The notes beneath the pieces are model-generated. The model had not been told where the DNA came from. It worked only from the letters and a program-made list of their open reading frames with translations, and searched no databases. The position numbers and the translations under genes are program-made. This document shows positions 32,375 through 39,879 of a stretch of DNA of 39,879 nucleotides, in pieces. How positions within the stretch are numbered: position 1 is the stretch's first letter; each line of letters opens with the position of its first letter. The stretch is from contig CAYLUE010000010.1 in the NCBI GenBank assembly GCA_964386795.1, positions 1 through 39,879 of the forward strand. The letters run 5' to 3'. The stretch comes from TMED108 sp964386795. GTDB taxonomy: Bacteria > Fidelibacterota > Marinisomatia > Marinisomatales > TCS55.

Positions 32375-33764
32375 AAAGCTAGCTATGATTATAGCTCTAG
32401 TGCTTTGTAGCTGCTATGCGCCTCCGCAAATCTATAAATCCAGCGGTTTCCCCTCTATAAGAAATTCTATAAATGAATTAATCGATGCTTCTAAACTGGA
32501 AACAAATATTGGAATAAAAGCTGTTGATCTTAATTCCGGTAAAACAATTTTTGAATTGAATAGTAATTCCCTATTTAATCCTGCTAGCAATAATAAACTA
32601 TACACATCTCTTTCAGCGATTTCAATTCTAGATACTAGCTACACTTTTAAGACATCCATTTATAAAGATGGGAATAAAATCTACCTAGTGGGTGGTGGTG
32701 ATCCTGACCTTGCGTTAGCAGAGCTTGACTCATTGGCTAGTATCGTAGCAAAACAATTTCCCTCAATAAACGAGTTAATTCTAGATGATACAATTATGGA
32801 TTCACTTACATACGGCCCCGGCTGGATGTGGGATGAAGGCGATGAATGGTATTCCGCGCAAATTAGCGCACTTTCCATTAATGATAATTGCATTGATTTC
32901 ATAATCAATCCAAGTACAGCCGGTAATCTTATTAATTTAGAAACATATCCTAAATCAAACTATTATACTATTATTAATCAGGCTTATACAGTAAATGATA
33001 CAGCAAATTTTGAAAAGCTAAAAATAACTCGTGATTGGAAAAATAATAAAAATTCATTTTTTATAACTGGAAGTGTAATGGATACAGCATCAACAGATAC
33101 CATTATTAGAAATATTGATGAACCAACCAGCTATACTGGATATCTATTCCGAGAAATGTTACTAAAAAAGGGAGTGAAAATTAAAAAATTAGATAAAGGT
33201 GTCTACCCTAATTCAGGAATAGAAATTGCAACACATTACTCAAAATCCTTACCCTCAATTCTTGAGAATCTTATGGTTGAAAGTGATAACCTTACAGCAG
33301 AATTACTAGTAAAAATAATAGGCTATGAATCAAATGGAAGTGAAGGAAATTGGCAAAATGGATTACACGCTATAAAGGTTTTTTTAAATGATCAAACAAA
33401 TTTGGATACCACTAGTTTTTCCATTAGCGATGGATCTGGCGTATCAAGATATAATTACTCAAGTGCAAATAATTTTACCTCATTATTAAGCTGGGCGTAT
33501 CATCAGCCAGAAATCAGAAATAAGCTATTAAATATTTTGTCGTTCACTGGCAAAAATGGAACCTTGATTGATAGAAATTTACCGAATGGTATTTATGCTA
33601 AGACAGGTTCACTATCAGGAGTTACAACTTTCTCTGGTTATATATTGAACTCAGATAGTAAACCTCTAGCATTTTCTATATTAATGAATGGATATAAAGG
33701 CTCATCTGCCCCATTCCGTGAATTGCAAGACAAGATTGTAAGTCAGCTAGCAGAAATAAAATGA
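32367..33764 (+). CDS. dacB: D-alanyl-D-alanine carboxypeptidase/endopeptidase, PBP4-type (S13)
   Basis: Penicillin-binding protein of peptidase family S13, 465 residues. It trims the terminal D-Ala or cuts cross-links in peptidoglycan. The catalytic motifs are SNNK (74-77, nucleophile Ser74, Lys77), SDN (306-308) and KTG (412-414), with spacing like E. coli PBP4. Signal ends LCSC, so Cys16 may be lipidated and the enzyme anchored in the outer or inner membrane. The reading frame is open back to 32271, but the ATG at 32367 gives the signal peptide and an 8-base overlap with namZ, so I use it. It overlaps the MBL-fold gene by 4 bases. Confidence 0.92.
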   Translation: MNKKLAMIIALVLCSCYAPPQIYKSSGFPSIRNSINELIDASKLETNIGIKAVDLNSGKTIFELNSNSLFNPASNNKLYTSLSAISILDTSYTFKTSIYKDGNKIYLVGGGDPDLALAELDSLASIVAKQFPSINELILDDTIMDSLTYGPGWMWDEGDEWYSAQISALSINDNCIDFIINPSTAGNLINLETYPKSNYYTIINQAYTVNDTANFEKLKITRDWKNNKNSFFITGSVMDTASTDTIIRNIDEPTSYTGYLFREMLLKKGVKIKKLDKGVYPNSGIEIATHYSKSLPSILENLMVESDNLTAELLVKIIGYESNGSEGNWQNGLHAIKVFLNDQTNLDTTSFSISDGSGVSRYNYSSANNFTSLLSWAYHQPEIRNKLLNILSFTGKNGTLIDRNLPNGIYAKTGSLSGVTTFSGYILNSDSKPLAFSILMNGYKGSSAPFRELQDKIVSQLAEIK

Positions 33765-34669
33765 TTCGCAATAATTTATATCTGACGATCTTCTTATTAT
33801 TTATAAGCTGTTCTCCTGGTCCTATTGAAAATCCATATATTATCGTTCTGGGCACCACTCAAGATGGAGGAGCTCCCCAAGCGGGATGTAATAAGAAGTG
33901 CTGTATTAATAGATGGTCAAATTCAAAAAAAGAATTTTTTGTTACCTCTCTTGGTATTGTTGACCCTAATTCAAATGAAGCTTGGATGATTGAGGCTACG
34001 CCCGACTTTCCACGCCAGCATAATCAACTTACAAAAGAAAATAAGATCAAAGGGATATTCATCACCCATGCACACATAGGGCACTATTCAGGATTGATGC
34101 ATTTAGGAAGGGAAACAATGGGATATAAAAATATGCCATTATATACAGCACCCAAAATGACGAAATTTCTACAAACTAATGGTCCATGGAGCCAGTTAAT
34201 TGATCTAAAGAATGTTAAAATAAATAAATTAAAAGAGAATAAGGAAATTATTCTAAATAAAAGACTTACAATCAAACCATTGATAGTGCCTCATCGAGAT
34301 GAATTTTCCGAAACGGTTGGATTCCAAATCAATGGACCTAGCAAATCATTAATTTTTATCCCAGATATCGATAAATGGAATAAATGGGATGTCGATGTTT
34401 TGGGAACTATTAAAGAGAATGACTATGCCTTGCTTGATGGAACCTTTTATAATGAAGGTGAATTGCCAGGCAGAAATATGTCTGAAATTCCTCATCCATT
34501 TATTATTGAATCAATTGAATACTTCAAAGAAATCAAAGATCGGGTTGATATAAATTTTATTCATTTTAATCATACCAATCCTTTGCTTGACCCTGCTGCT
34601 GAAAAACGGAAAAAATTAAAGGAAGAAGGTTATGGAGCGACAACCCTCAATCAACGATTTGAATTATAA
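33761..34669 (+). CDS. PqqB-like metallo-beta-lactamase-fold lipoprotein
   Basis: MBL-fold hydrolase of 302 residues resembling PqqB. Signals: lipobox LFISC (Cys17), the PqqB-type opening VLGTTQDGGAPQAGC with CNKKCC (43-48) as a likely structural metal site, and the metal motif HAHIGH (103-108), a HxHxGH variant of HxHxDH. A later block PLIVPHRDEF supplies another metal-ligand His, and FNHTNP is the last His motif. PqqB normally acts in the cytosol in cofactor PQQ synthesis. Here the protein is exported and no pqqACDE gene is nearby, so PQQ synthesis is doubtful. It belongs to the cell-wall enzyme operon and overlaps the convergent symporter gene by 19 bases. Confidence 0.82.
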   Translation: MIRNNLYLTIFLLFISCSPGPIENPYIIVLGTTQDGGAPQAGCNKKCCINRWSNSKKEFFVTSLGIVDPNSNEAWMIEATPDFPRQHNQLTKENKIKGIFITHAHIGHYSGLMHLGRETMGYKNMPLYTAPKMTKFLQTNGPWSQLIDLKNVKINKLKENKEIILNKRLTIKPLIVPHRDEFSETVGFQINGPSKSLIFIPDIDKWNKWDVDVLGTIKENDYALLDGTFYNEGELPGRNMSEIPHPFIIESIEYFKEIKDRVDINFIHFNHTNPLLDPAAEKRKKLKEEGYGATTLNQRFEL

Positions 34670-36057
34670 ATAAATTTAATTATTGAATCTGTTAGTAGCG
34701 TTATTGCGATATTCAAAATTACCGCTGCTCCGATAAACGTAGTCCAAGCAAATCCAGAATATTTTAGTAAAAACACAACAAGCAAACTTGATAACAATCC
34801 AGAAATAAGACTAATTGATGAAAAATCTCTTTTCATCTTGCTTAACAAAAACAATCCCAATAAGGCACCATATGTAAAGGATGCAATTTGAAGCCCAACA
34901 ACAATGATTGCAGTATTGCTTTCATTAAAAACTAATGCTATCATAATTAAAATAACACCCCATGCCAGACTAACTAAGCGTGAAGTTTTAATACTCTGTT
35001 TATTTTTGAACCAATCTGTAATCGTAGAAGAAGCTAGGGAATTCACTGAAGAGCTTAGGGTTGACATTGCGGCAGAAAGAACTCCTGCAAGCAAAAGACC
35101 TTTTACCCCTTTTGGCAGAAAGTTGACTATAAAATAGGTAAACTCGCGATCCTTTTGGATATCCATATTATTTGTAACTAAATAAATAAGGGAGCCAGCG
35201 AATAAGAAAATAGTGAATTGAAATAACACTATAATTCCACTGCCGATCATTGCTTTTTTAGCAGATTCAATATTCCGTGTGCTTAATACTCGCTGGACCA
35301 TCATGTGATCTATTCCATGCGAAGAAAAGGATAAGAAGATTCCACCAATAATTGCGCTTAGGAAAAAGTATGGATCATATAATACATTACCTTCAATAGT
35401 AAAAATTCTTAGTTTATTCAACGAGGATAGATTCGTAATAATATCAAAAAAAGGTAATTCAAGGTAGTTTATTGCTATTGCAATCGAAACTAATCCACCA
35501 AATAGGTAAAGTATAAATTGAATACTATCGATCCATATAACCGTTTTTATTCCTCCTGAAAGCGTATATATCAATGTTACAACACCAATGATCATGACTG
35601 CCAAAAAAAGAGACCACCCAGTGATTACCTGAACAATAACAGCAGTTGCTAAAAACCTTACTCCATCCGCTAATACTCTGGTGATTAAAAAAATGAATGA
35701 AGCGATTTTTTGAAACACTTCACCAAATCTTTGTCCTATAACCTCATATATAGATACAATACCAGCTTGAAAATATTGAGGCAAAAGAAAAATGCTAACT
35801 AGGATTCTCCCTATTATATAGCCAAAACCTAATTGAAGGAAAAACCAATCTCCTCTATAGGCCAAACCTGGAATGCTAATAAATGTCAGAACAGATGTTT
35901 CAGTTGCTACAATCGATAACATCGCAACGGGCCAAGGTAGATTTTTACCGGCTAAGAAATAATCCCCAGATGATTTATTGCTTTTTGCCTGCCAAATCCC
36001 ATAAATAGAAAACGATAGCAAAAAGAATAATATAACTAGCTGATCTATCCAGTGCAA
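34651..36057 (-). CDS. Sodium:solute symporter (SSS family)
   Basis: Third SSS-family uptake protein of the window, 468 residues with about 13 helices. SGDYFLAGKNLPWPVAMLSIVATETS (about 31-56) is the family start, and LSAAMSTLSSSVNSLASSTI is the conserved TM8-9 block. It is smaller than the other two and lacks the long C-terminal extension. It lies 4 bases past the unknown lipoprotein gene and forms one unit with the GH3-serine hydrolase gene, hence may import a murein breakdown product such as MurNAc or GlcNAc, as SSS proteins do in some Bacteroidota. That role is inferred from context. The 3' end overlaps the convergent MBL gene. Confidence 0.9.
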   Translation of the reverse strand: MHWIDQLVILFFLLSFSIYGIWQAKSNKSSGDYFLAGKNLPWPVAMLSIVATETSVLTFISIPGLAYRGDWFFLQLGFGYIIGRILVSIFLLPQYFQAGIVSIYEVIGQRFGEVFQKIASFIFLITRVLADGVRFLATAVIVQVITGWSLFLAVMIIGVVTLIYTLSGGIKTVIWIDSIQFILYLFGGLVSIAIAINYLELPFFDIITNLSSLNKLRIFTIEGNVLYDPYFFLSAIIGGIFLSFSSHGIDHMMVQRVLSTRNIESAKKAMIGSGIIVLFQFTIFLFAGSLIYLVTNNMDIQKDREFTYFIVNFLPKGVKGLLLAGVLSAAMSTLSSSVNSLASSTITDWFKNKQSIKTSRLVSLAWGVILIMIALVFNESNTAIIVVGLQIASFTYGALLGLFLLSKMKRDFSSISLISGLLSSLLVVFLLKYSGFAWTTFIGAAVILNIAITLLTDSIIKFIYNSNR

Positions 36058-36061
36058 AAAT

Positions 36062-36919
36062 TCAGCTCTCTAAAGGATGAAATGAATAGATCATTATCCC
36101 ATCAAAACGAGGACCATCCTCATTAAAATAATAATCCATGAAATCCATTCGAACTGTTTTTTTGAATTCTTGGGATGCGTGTATAATATCCTTCTGATCA
36201 ACAATCATCCCTTCATGAGCAATCATCAAGCCCATCTTAAAATATGATTCTTTTACAAAAGCGACACCAGCAACAATTGGCAGTTTTTTTAATAGCTCAG
36301 TTGAAAGCATATCATTTGGTATATAGCTCGCGCTTGTTTTCTTAGACCAATCAAGCTCTAGGAATTCATCTCCATTTTGTTTTTGATTTAGCGTAATTGT
36401 GCGCTTCTCTAATTGATCATCCATCAATAAAGAACTAGAAATATCTTGGGTTGAATAATTATCTTGGATTCGATCGGTAGTAAAATGCCATCTATGCTTA
36501 TATGAAGGTGCACTTCTTCCTTTATTATCAGATTTATAGTGGATTTGAATAAGGTTATCTTTTGCCTCATTCCAAGATTTACTTTGTACGCTTGCTAAGC
36601 CTGTAAGAATATGTACGGTGCAATCCGAAACATCTAGCCTAAAAATTGGATCTGGGTCTGGCTCAACTTCTTCACCTAAACAAAACATTTGATATGGTGT
36701 TCCAATCTGCCAAACTGAAAAAGCTTTAAGTCGTTCGTGAAAGTTGGGAAATTTTTTATGAAATTTTGGCAAAATTTCAGAAAAATCATTCTCTGATATC
36801 GTCCATGGTTTTGGTAGCGTATTTATCCATTCTTCTTTCGATTCGCAAGCAAACTGAACAACGCAAAACAGGATTAATACTAAAGAGTGATTTATCTTCA
36901 ATTTTTTTCTCTTTTCCAT
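36062..36919 (-). CDS. Hypothetical lipoprotein
   Basis: Unrecognised 285-residue protein. It has a basic start (MEKRKKLK), a hydrophobic stretch (HSLVLILFCVVQF) and a lipobox-like QFAC with Cys25, so it is likely a lipoprotein. Visible segments include a Trp-rich start (EEWINTLPKPWTISENDF), a Cys-containing DCTVHILTGLASV region, and an HRWHFTTDRI strand. SDCTVHILTGLA and YFNEDGPRFDGIMIYSF are possible active-site-like segments of a peptidase or transferase fold, but I cannot assign one. The start at 36919 overlaps the GH3-fusion gene end by 22 bases and a GGGAT site lies 4-8 bases upstream. It is operon-linked with the symporter (4-base gap). Confidence 0.7.
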   Translation of the reverse strand: MEKRKKLKINHSLVLILFCVVQFACESKEEWINTLPKPWTISENDFSEILPKFHKKFPNFHERLKAFSVWQIGTPYQMFCLGEEVEPDPDPIFRLDVSDCTVHILTGLASVQSKSWNEAKDNLIQIHYKSDNKGRSAPSYKHRWHFTTDRIQDNYSTQDISSSLLMDDQLEKRTITLNQKQNGDEFLELDWSKKTSASYIPNDMLSTELLKKLPIVAGVAFVKESYFKMGLMIAHEGMIVDQKDIIHASQEFKKTVRMDFMDYYFNEDGPRFDGIMIYSFHPLES

Positions 36920-39822
36920 CTATCCCGTAGTTCAAGATCTTCATTTTTAGCCGTAAAGCCTAGAGATTCATATACCGATGAATGTAATCGCTGTCTCCAG
37001 TCAAAATAGCTCTTTTTCTTGTAGGATCGGTCAGGGTGAACTGCATTTGTAAGTAAAATGACAAAAATTTGGTTTTCTCTATCAATCCATAGTGATGTAC
37101 CTGTATATCCTGTATGCCCAAAACTATCATTTGATAAATATACACCTCCTGAAGATTTTCCAGATGGAGTATCCCATCCCATCCCATAAGAATTACCCTC
37201 TACTTCATTGGACCTTGTTGTAAACTGAATAATTGTCTCTTCCATAAAAATTCTCTTCCATCCATACCGGCCACCATTCAGCATCATTTGTGAAAAAATG
37301 GCCAGGTCCTTTGCCGTAGAAAAAAGACCAGCATGCCCAGCAACACCACCTAAGCTATGGGCATTTTCATCATGAACAAATCCTCTAATCAATTTTTGGT
37401 GAAATTTGCTATTTTCAGTTGGTATAATTCGCTGAAGTTTTTCCAAAGAAGGGTTGTAAAATGTAGAATTCATTCCAAGCGGCTTGAACACTACCGAATC
37501 AACATATTCATCCAATAATTGCTGCGATGCAACCTCAATAACTTTGCCTAGTACGATCAAACCAATATCTGAGTATATGAGTGTGTCGTTGGATACTCTT
37601 TGAGGTTCCGTATTGAAGATAGAGTCCAGCCGAGCCTGCTGACTTCCATCCATTAAGTAGTACTGTTTAAATGGAGGAAGGCCTGCTGTATGTGTTATGA
37701 GCTGCTGAATTGTAGTGTTTTCTTTTTGTTTAAAATACTTACCCTGCTTTCCTTTGAATTCTGGAACAAAATCAATAACTCTATCGCTAAGTTTAAGTTT
37801 TTTTTCTTCTACAAGATTCATGATAGCCGATGTAGTTGATATTGCTTTCGTAATTGAAGCTAGATCAAAAATATTGCCCCTTGCTGTAGGATTACTCTTT
37901 AAATAGGTATGATGACCAAATGCTTTGTGTAAAAAGATTTTACCATTTTTTGCAGCTAGAATAACGCCACCAGGAAAAGCTGAATCTTGCACCGCATCAT
38001 TTAGCATTGTTGTAATTGGTGCGATATCTACTCCAATTTCATTTGCCCTAATTGTCATTAATTCAGTACCCGGTTCCAATGGATTTTCTTGTTCCATCCA
38101 TGGTTGTGATTCTATATATAACCCTGAGCCTCTATTGGCGATATCTGGTATTGTAACAGGTAATATGCCGCTTGCATTAGATTTGCCCATTAATAATTTT
38201 GCTACAGCGTCTTGCATAATTCCGCTTCCTTTGTATGCGCATATATATACAGGCGCACTAGGAAAATCTTGAATTAAATATGGACTACCAAAACTTGTCA
38301 CCACCACCTTACTGCTTTTATTAATCAATCTATTAATTAAATCGGCCTCAACTTGTGGTAAAAAAATATTATCCTTCCATTCTACAGGGTTAGCAAATGC
38401 ATTAACAAAAACTATTTTTTCATCCGGTATTTGATTGAATATATAATCTGCGATTGCCAAGCTATCAGATTTGTCAATTTGAAATGTTTTTATCTTTCGC
38501 TTACTTTGTCGAAGCTGTTTAGTTAAGCTGCTTTCAGTATGATTGTTTGGTCCATCATAAAGATCAATTACATATATTTCTTCATTAAGCTCAGGATTTA
38601 GCGGTAAAATATTATTATCATTCTTTACCACCGTAAGTGATTTTGATGCTATTTCATCTGCGGTTTCAAAGTTAATCTTTTTGCCCATATCCAAGTGAGT
38701 TCTATCAGCTGATATCGCTCGATCTTTATGCAGTCCAACTTTTTCCTTCATCTTTAAAATTTTAATGACGGATTGATTAATTCTTTCCTCAGTAATGATT
38801 CCGTCCAGCACCGCACGCTCTACCAGATCAATCGACTCTTTCATTTTGTTGTTTTGAATAATGATATCAGAACCAGCGTTAATGGTAGCGATTAAAGCGT
38901 AAGCATCTGAATAATTTTTTATTATCCCTCCCATACCCATTGCATCGGTGATTATTACCCCATCAAAACCAAGATTATTTTTCAATATATCTTTTATCCA
39001 AAATGAGGAAAGCGTAGCTGGGTCATCAGCATTTTTTTGATATTCAGGAGCGTTAACATGGGCAACCATAATAGCATCGACTCCTGCATTAATTGCATTT
39101 CTAAATGGAGGAATTTCCACTGTCCATAGTCTGGCAGAGTCGCTTGGTATTTGAGCTAGCGCAGAGTGAGAATCTGTTTCTGTATCACCATGTCCAGGAA
39201 AATGCTTTGCGGTCGCTAGCATGTTATAGTCATGTAGACCTTTTATGAACTCTTTTGAATAGCGATAAACTGAATCCGGATCCTCACCAAATGATCGCGT
39301 ATTGATAATCGGATTTTTAGGATTATTATTAACATCAACCACAGGAGCCAAATTAAAATGTATTCCAACTGCTCGACTTTCGACAGCAGAAATTCTGCCT
39401 GCATCATAGGCATTTTGCGGGTCACCTGTTGCTGCAATTGCCATCATGGGTGGCAATGTTACAGCGCCACTATACCTTCGACCCAGACCAGATTCTATAT
39501 CAGCCTCAACTAAGATAGGGACCTTTGATGCTTTTTGCATTTTATTTAAAAGAGTTAGTGCGCTGCCTGCCTCTCCAAACCAAATATGCAAAATCCCAAT
39601 TCCATCCGATGATATGAGCTTTTCAATCTCTTTCCATTCGTCACTTTCATAGTTCATGAATTTCATATTCATTCTATAGACCATCATTTGTGCAATCTTC
39701 TCTCTTAATGATAATTTTTTAAGTGTAGATTCTGCCCATGATGATTCTAAAGAGGAAATTGTTCCAGCTCCAGAACAGGTCAAAAAGATAATTGAGAAAA
39801 GTAGAGTAAATATCCTAAGCAT
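36898..39822 (-). CDS. GH3 beta-N-acetylhexosaminidase (NagZ-like) - class C serine hydrolase fusion lipoprotein
   Basis: Bifunctional 974-residue lipoprotein (LTC at Cys16). The N-terminal GH3 domain (about 30-400) has NagZ hallmarks: KHFPGHGDT (206-214) with the Asp-His dyad for acid/base, and DGVIITDAMGM (288-297) with nucleophile Asp293. It should release GlcNAc or MurNAc-linked sugars from muropeptides. A GH3_C domain follows (about 400-575). The C-terminal domain (about 605-960) is a class C beta-lactamase/penicillin-binding fold with SITK (656-659), YSD (750-752, where many family members have YxN) and HTG near 900. This domain pair is a recurring FCB architecture in peptidoglycan recycling. 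It is the first gene of a three-gene unit near the window edge. Confidence 0.93.
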   Translation of the reverse strand: MLRIFTLLFSIIFLTCSGAGTISSLESSWAESTLKKLSLREKIAQMMVYRMNMKFMNYESDEWKEIEKLISSDGIGILHIWFGEAGSALTLLNKMQKASKVPILVEADIESGLGRRYSGAVTLPPMMAIAATGDPQNAYDAGRISAVESRAVGIHFNLAPVVDVNNNPKNPIINTRSFGEDPDSVYRYSKEFIKGLHDYNMLATAKHFPGHGDTETDSHSALAQIPSDSARLWTVEIPPFRNAINAGVDAIMVAHVNAPEYQKNADDPATLSSFWIKDILKNNLGFDGVIITDAMGMGGIIKNYSDAYALIATINAGSDIIIQNNKMKESIDLVERAVLDGIITEERINQSVIKILKMKEKVGLHKDRAISADRTHLDMGKKINFETADEIASKSLTVVKNDNNILPLNPELNEEIYVIDLYDGPNNHTESSLTKQLRQSKRKIKTFQIDKSDSLAIADYIFNQIPDEKIVFVNAFANPVEWKDNIFLPQVEADLINRLINKSSKVVVTSFGSPYLIQDFPSAPVYICAYKGSGIMQDAVAKLLMGKSNASGILPVTIPDIANRGSGLYIESQPWMEQENPLEPGTELMTIRANEIGVDIAPITTMLNDAVQDSAFPGGVILAAKNGKIFLHKAFGHHTYLKSNPTARGNIFDLASITKAISTTSAIMNLVEEKKLKLSDRVIDFVPEFKGKQGKYFKQKENTTIQQLITHTAGLPPFKQYYLMDGSQQARLDSIFNTEPQRVSNDTLIYSDIGLIVLGKVIEVASQQLLDEYVDSVVFKPLGMNSTFYNPSLEKLQRIIPTENSKFHQKLIRGFVHDENAHSLGGVAGHAGLFSTAKDLAIFSQMMLNGGRYGWKRIFMEETIIQFTTRSNEVEGNSYGMGWDTPSGKSSGGVYLSNDSFGHTGYTGTSLWIDRENQIFVILLTNAVHPDRSYKKKSYFDWRQRLHSSVYESLGFTAKNEDLELRDRWKREKN

Positions 39823-39879
39823 AATATGATAAAAATTAACTTTACTTCCCTTATTAAATCTTTAACTTTATTAAATTAT
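39823..39879. promoter_or_regulatory. AT-rich leader upstream of the GH3 fusion
   Basis: The last 57 bases hold no gene. They are almost entirely A and T and would contain or abut the minus-strand promoter of the three-gene GH3 unit. No specific -10/-35 pair can be fixed because the window stops here. Confidence 0.25.

Noticed and set aside
37925..38272. 115-residue plus-strand frame inside the GH3-fusion gene
   Set aside because: Antisense to well-conserved GH3/serine hydrolase sequence and no recognisable motif.
1..39879. CRISPR arrays, insertion sequences, tRNA or rRNA genes
   Set aside because: No direct repeat arrays, transposase frames, terminal inverted repeats or recognisable RNA gene sequence were seen on either strand.

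Overview
The window is AT-rich, tightly packed, and has no tRNA, rRNA, CRISPR or insertion-sequence signal that I can see. A C-terminal type IX secretion sorting domain, many short-signal lipoproteins, GH3/serine-hydrolase and GldG-type genes point to a bacterium of the FCB group. A marine Marinimicrobia- or Bacteroidota-like lineage fits best, but that placement is an inference. Almost no gap exceeds 250 bases, and neighbouring genes often share start and stop codons.

Region by region. 8-3781 (minus): four exported proteins (outer-membrane-like protein, seven-repeat FG-GAP/VCBS protein, SOUL heme-binding protein, GH5 glucanase lipoprotein). 3854-5839 (plus): fatty-acid-hydroxylase-type membrane enzyme, two small membrane proteins and an SDR oxidoreductase. 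5864-7144 (minus): a PAS domain fused to a MenA/UbiA prenyltransferase. 7232-10946 (minus): a Gld-like ABC export operon (ATPase, permease, GldG-type protein, short DUF4340 protein). 11058-27340 (minus): a 13- to 14-gene, almost gapless catabolic operon ending at a hairpin terminator near 11014-11032. 27433-34669 (plus): diaminopimelate decarboxylase, then exported murein-active enzymes (GH18-like, NamZ/GH171, PBP4-type peptidase) and a PqqB-like metallo-beta-lactamase-fold lipoprotein. 34651-39822 (minus): a GH3-serine hydrolase fusion, an unknown lipoprotein and a sodium/solute symporter.

The large operon is the main discovery candidate. It encodes relatives of three animal enzymes that break down modified amino acids: trans-3-hydroxy-L-proline dehydratase (L3HYPDH type, with Thr in place of the second catalytic Cys), hydroxylysine kinase (HYKK type) and 5-phosphohydroxylysine phospho-lyase (PHYKPL/ETNPPL type). 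It also encodes a Xaa-Pro aminopeptidase, a LacZ-like GH2 lipoprotein, a Tat-exported GH109, two sodium symporters, a galactokinase-like GHMP kinase and a nucleotidyltransferase. 3-Hydroxyproline and (galactosyl-)hydroxylysine are hallmarks of collagen, so I read this as a possible pathway for collagen-type glycopeptides from animal tissue or detritus. The same operon carries a Kunitz/BPTI-type protease inhibitor lipoprotein with an Arg at the expected P1 site, unusual in bacteria and consistent with a life near animal proteases.

The right-hand third looks like a murein turnover and salvage locus: NamZ would release MurNAc, the GH3 enzyme GlcNAc, the S13 enzyme would trim peptides, and the symporter could take up products.
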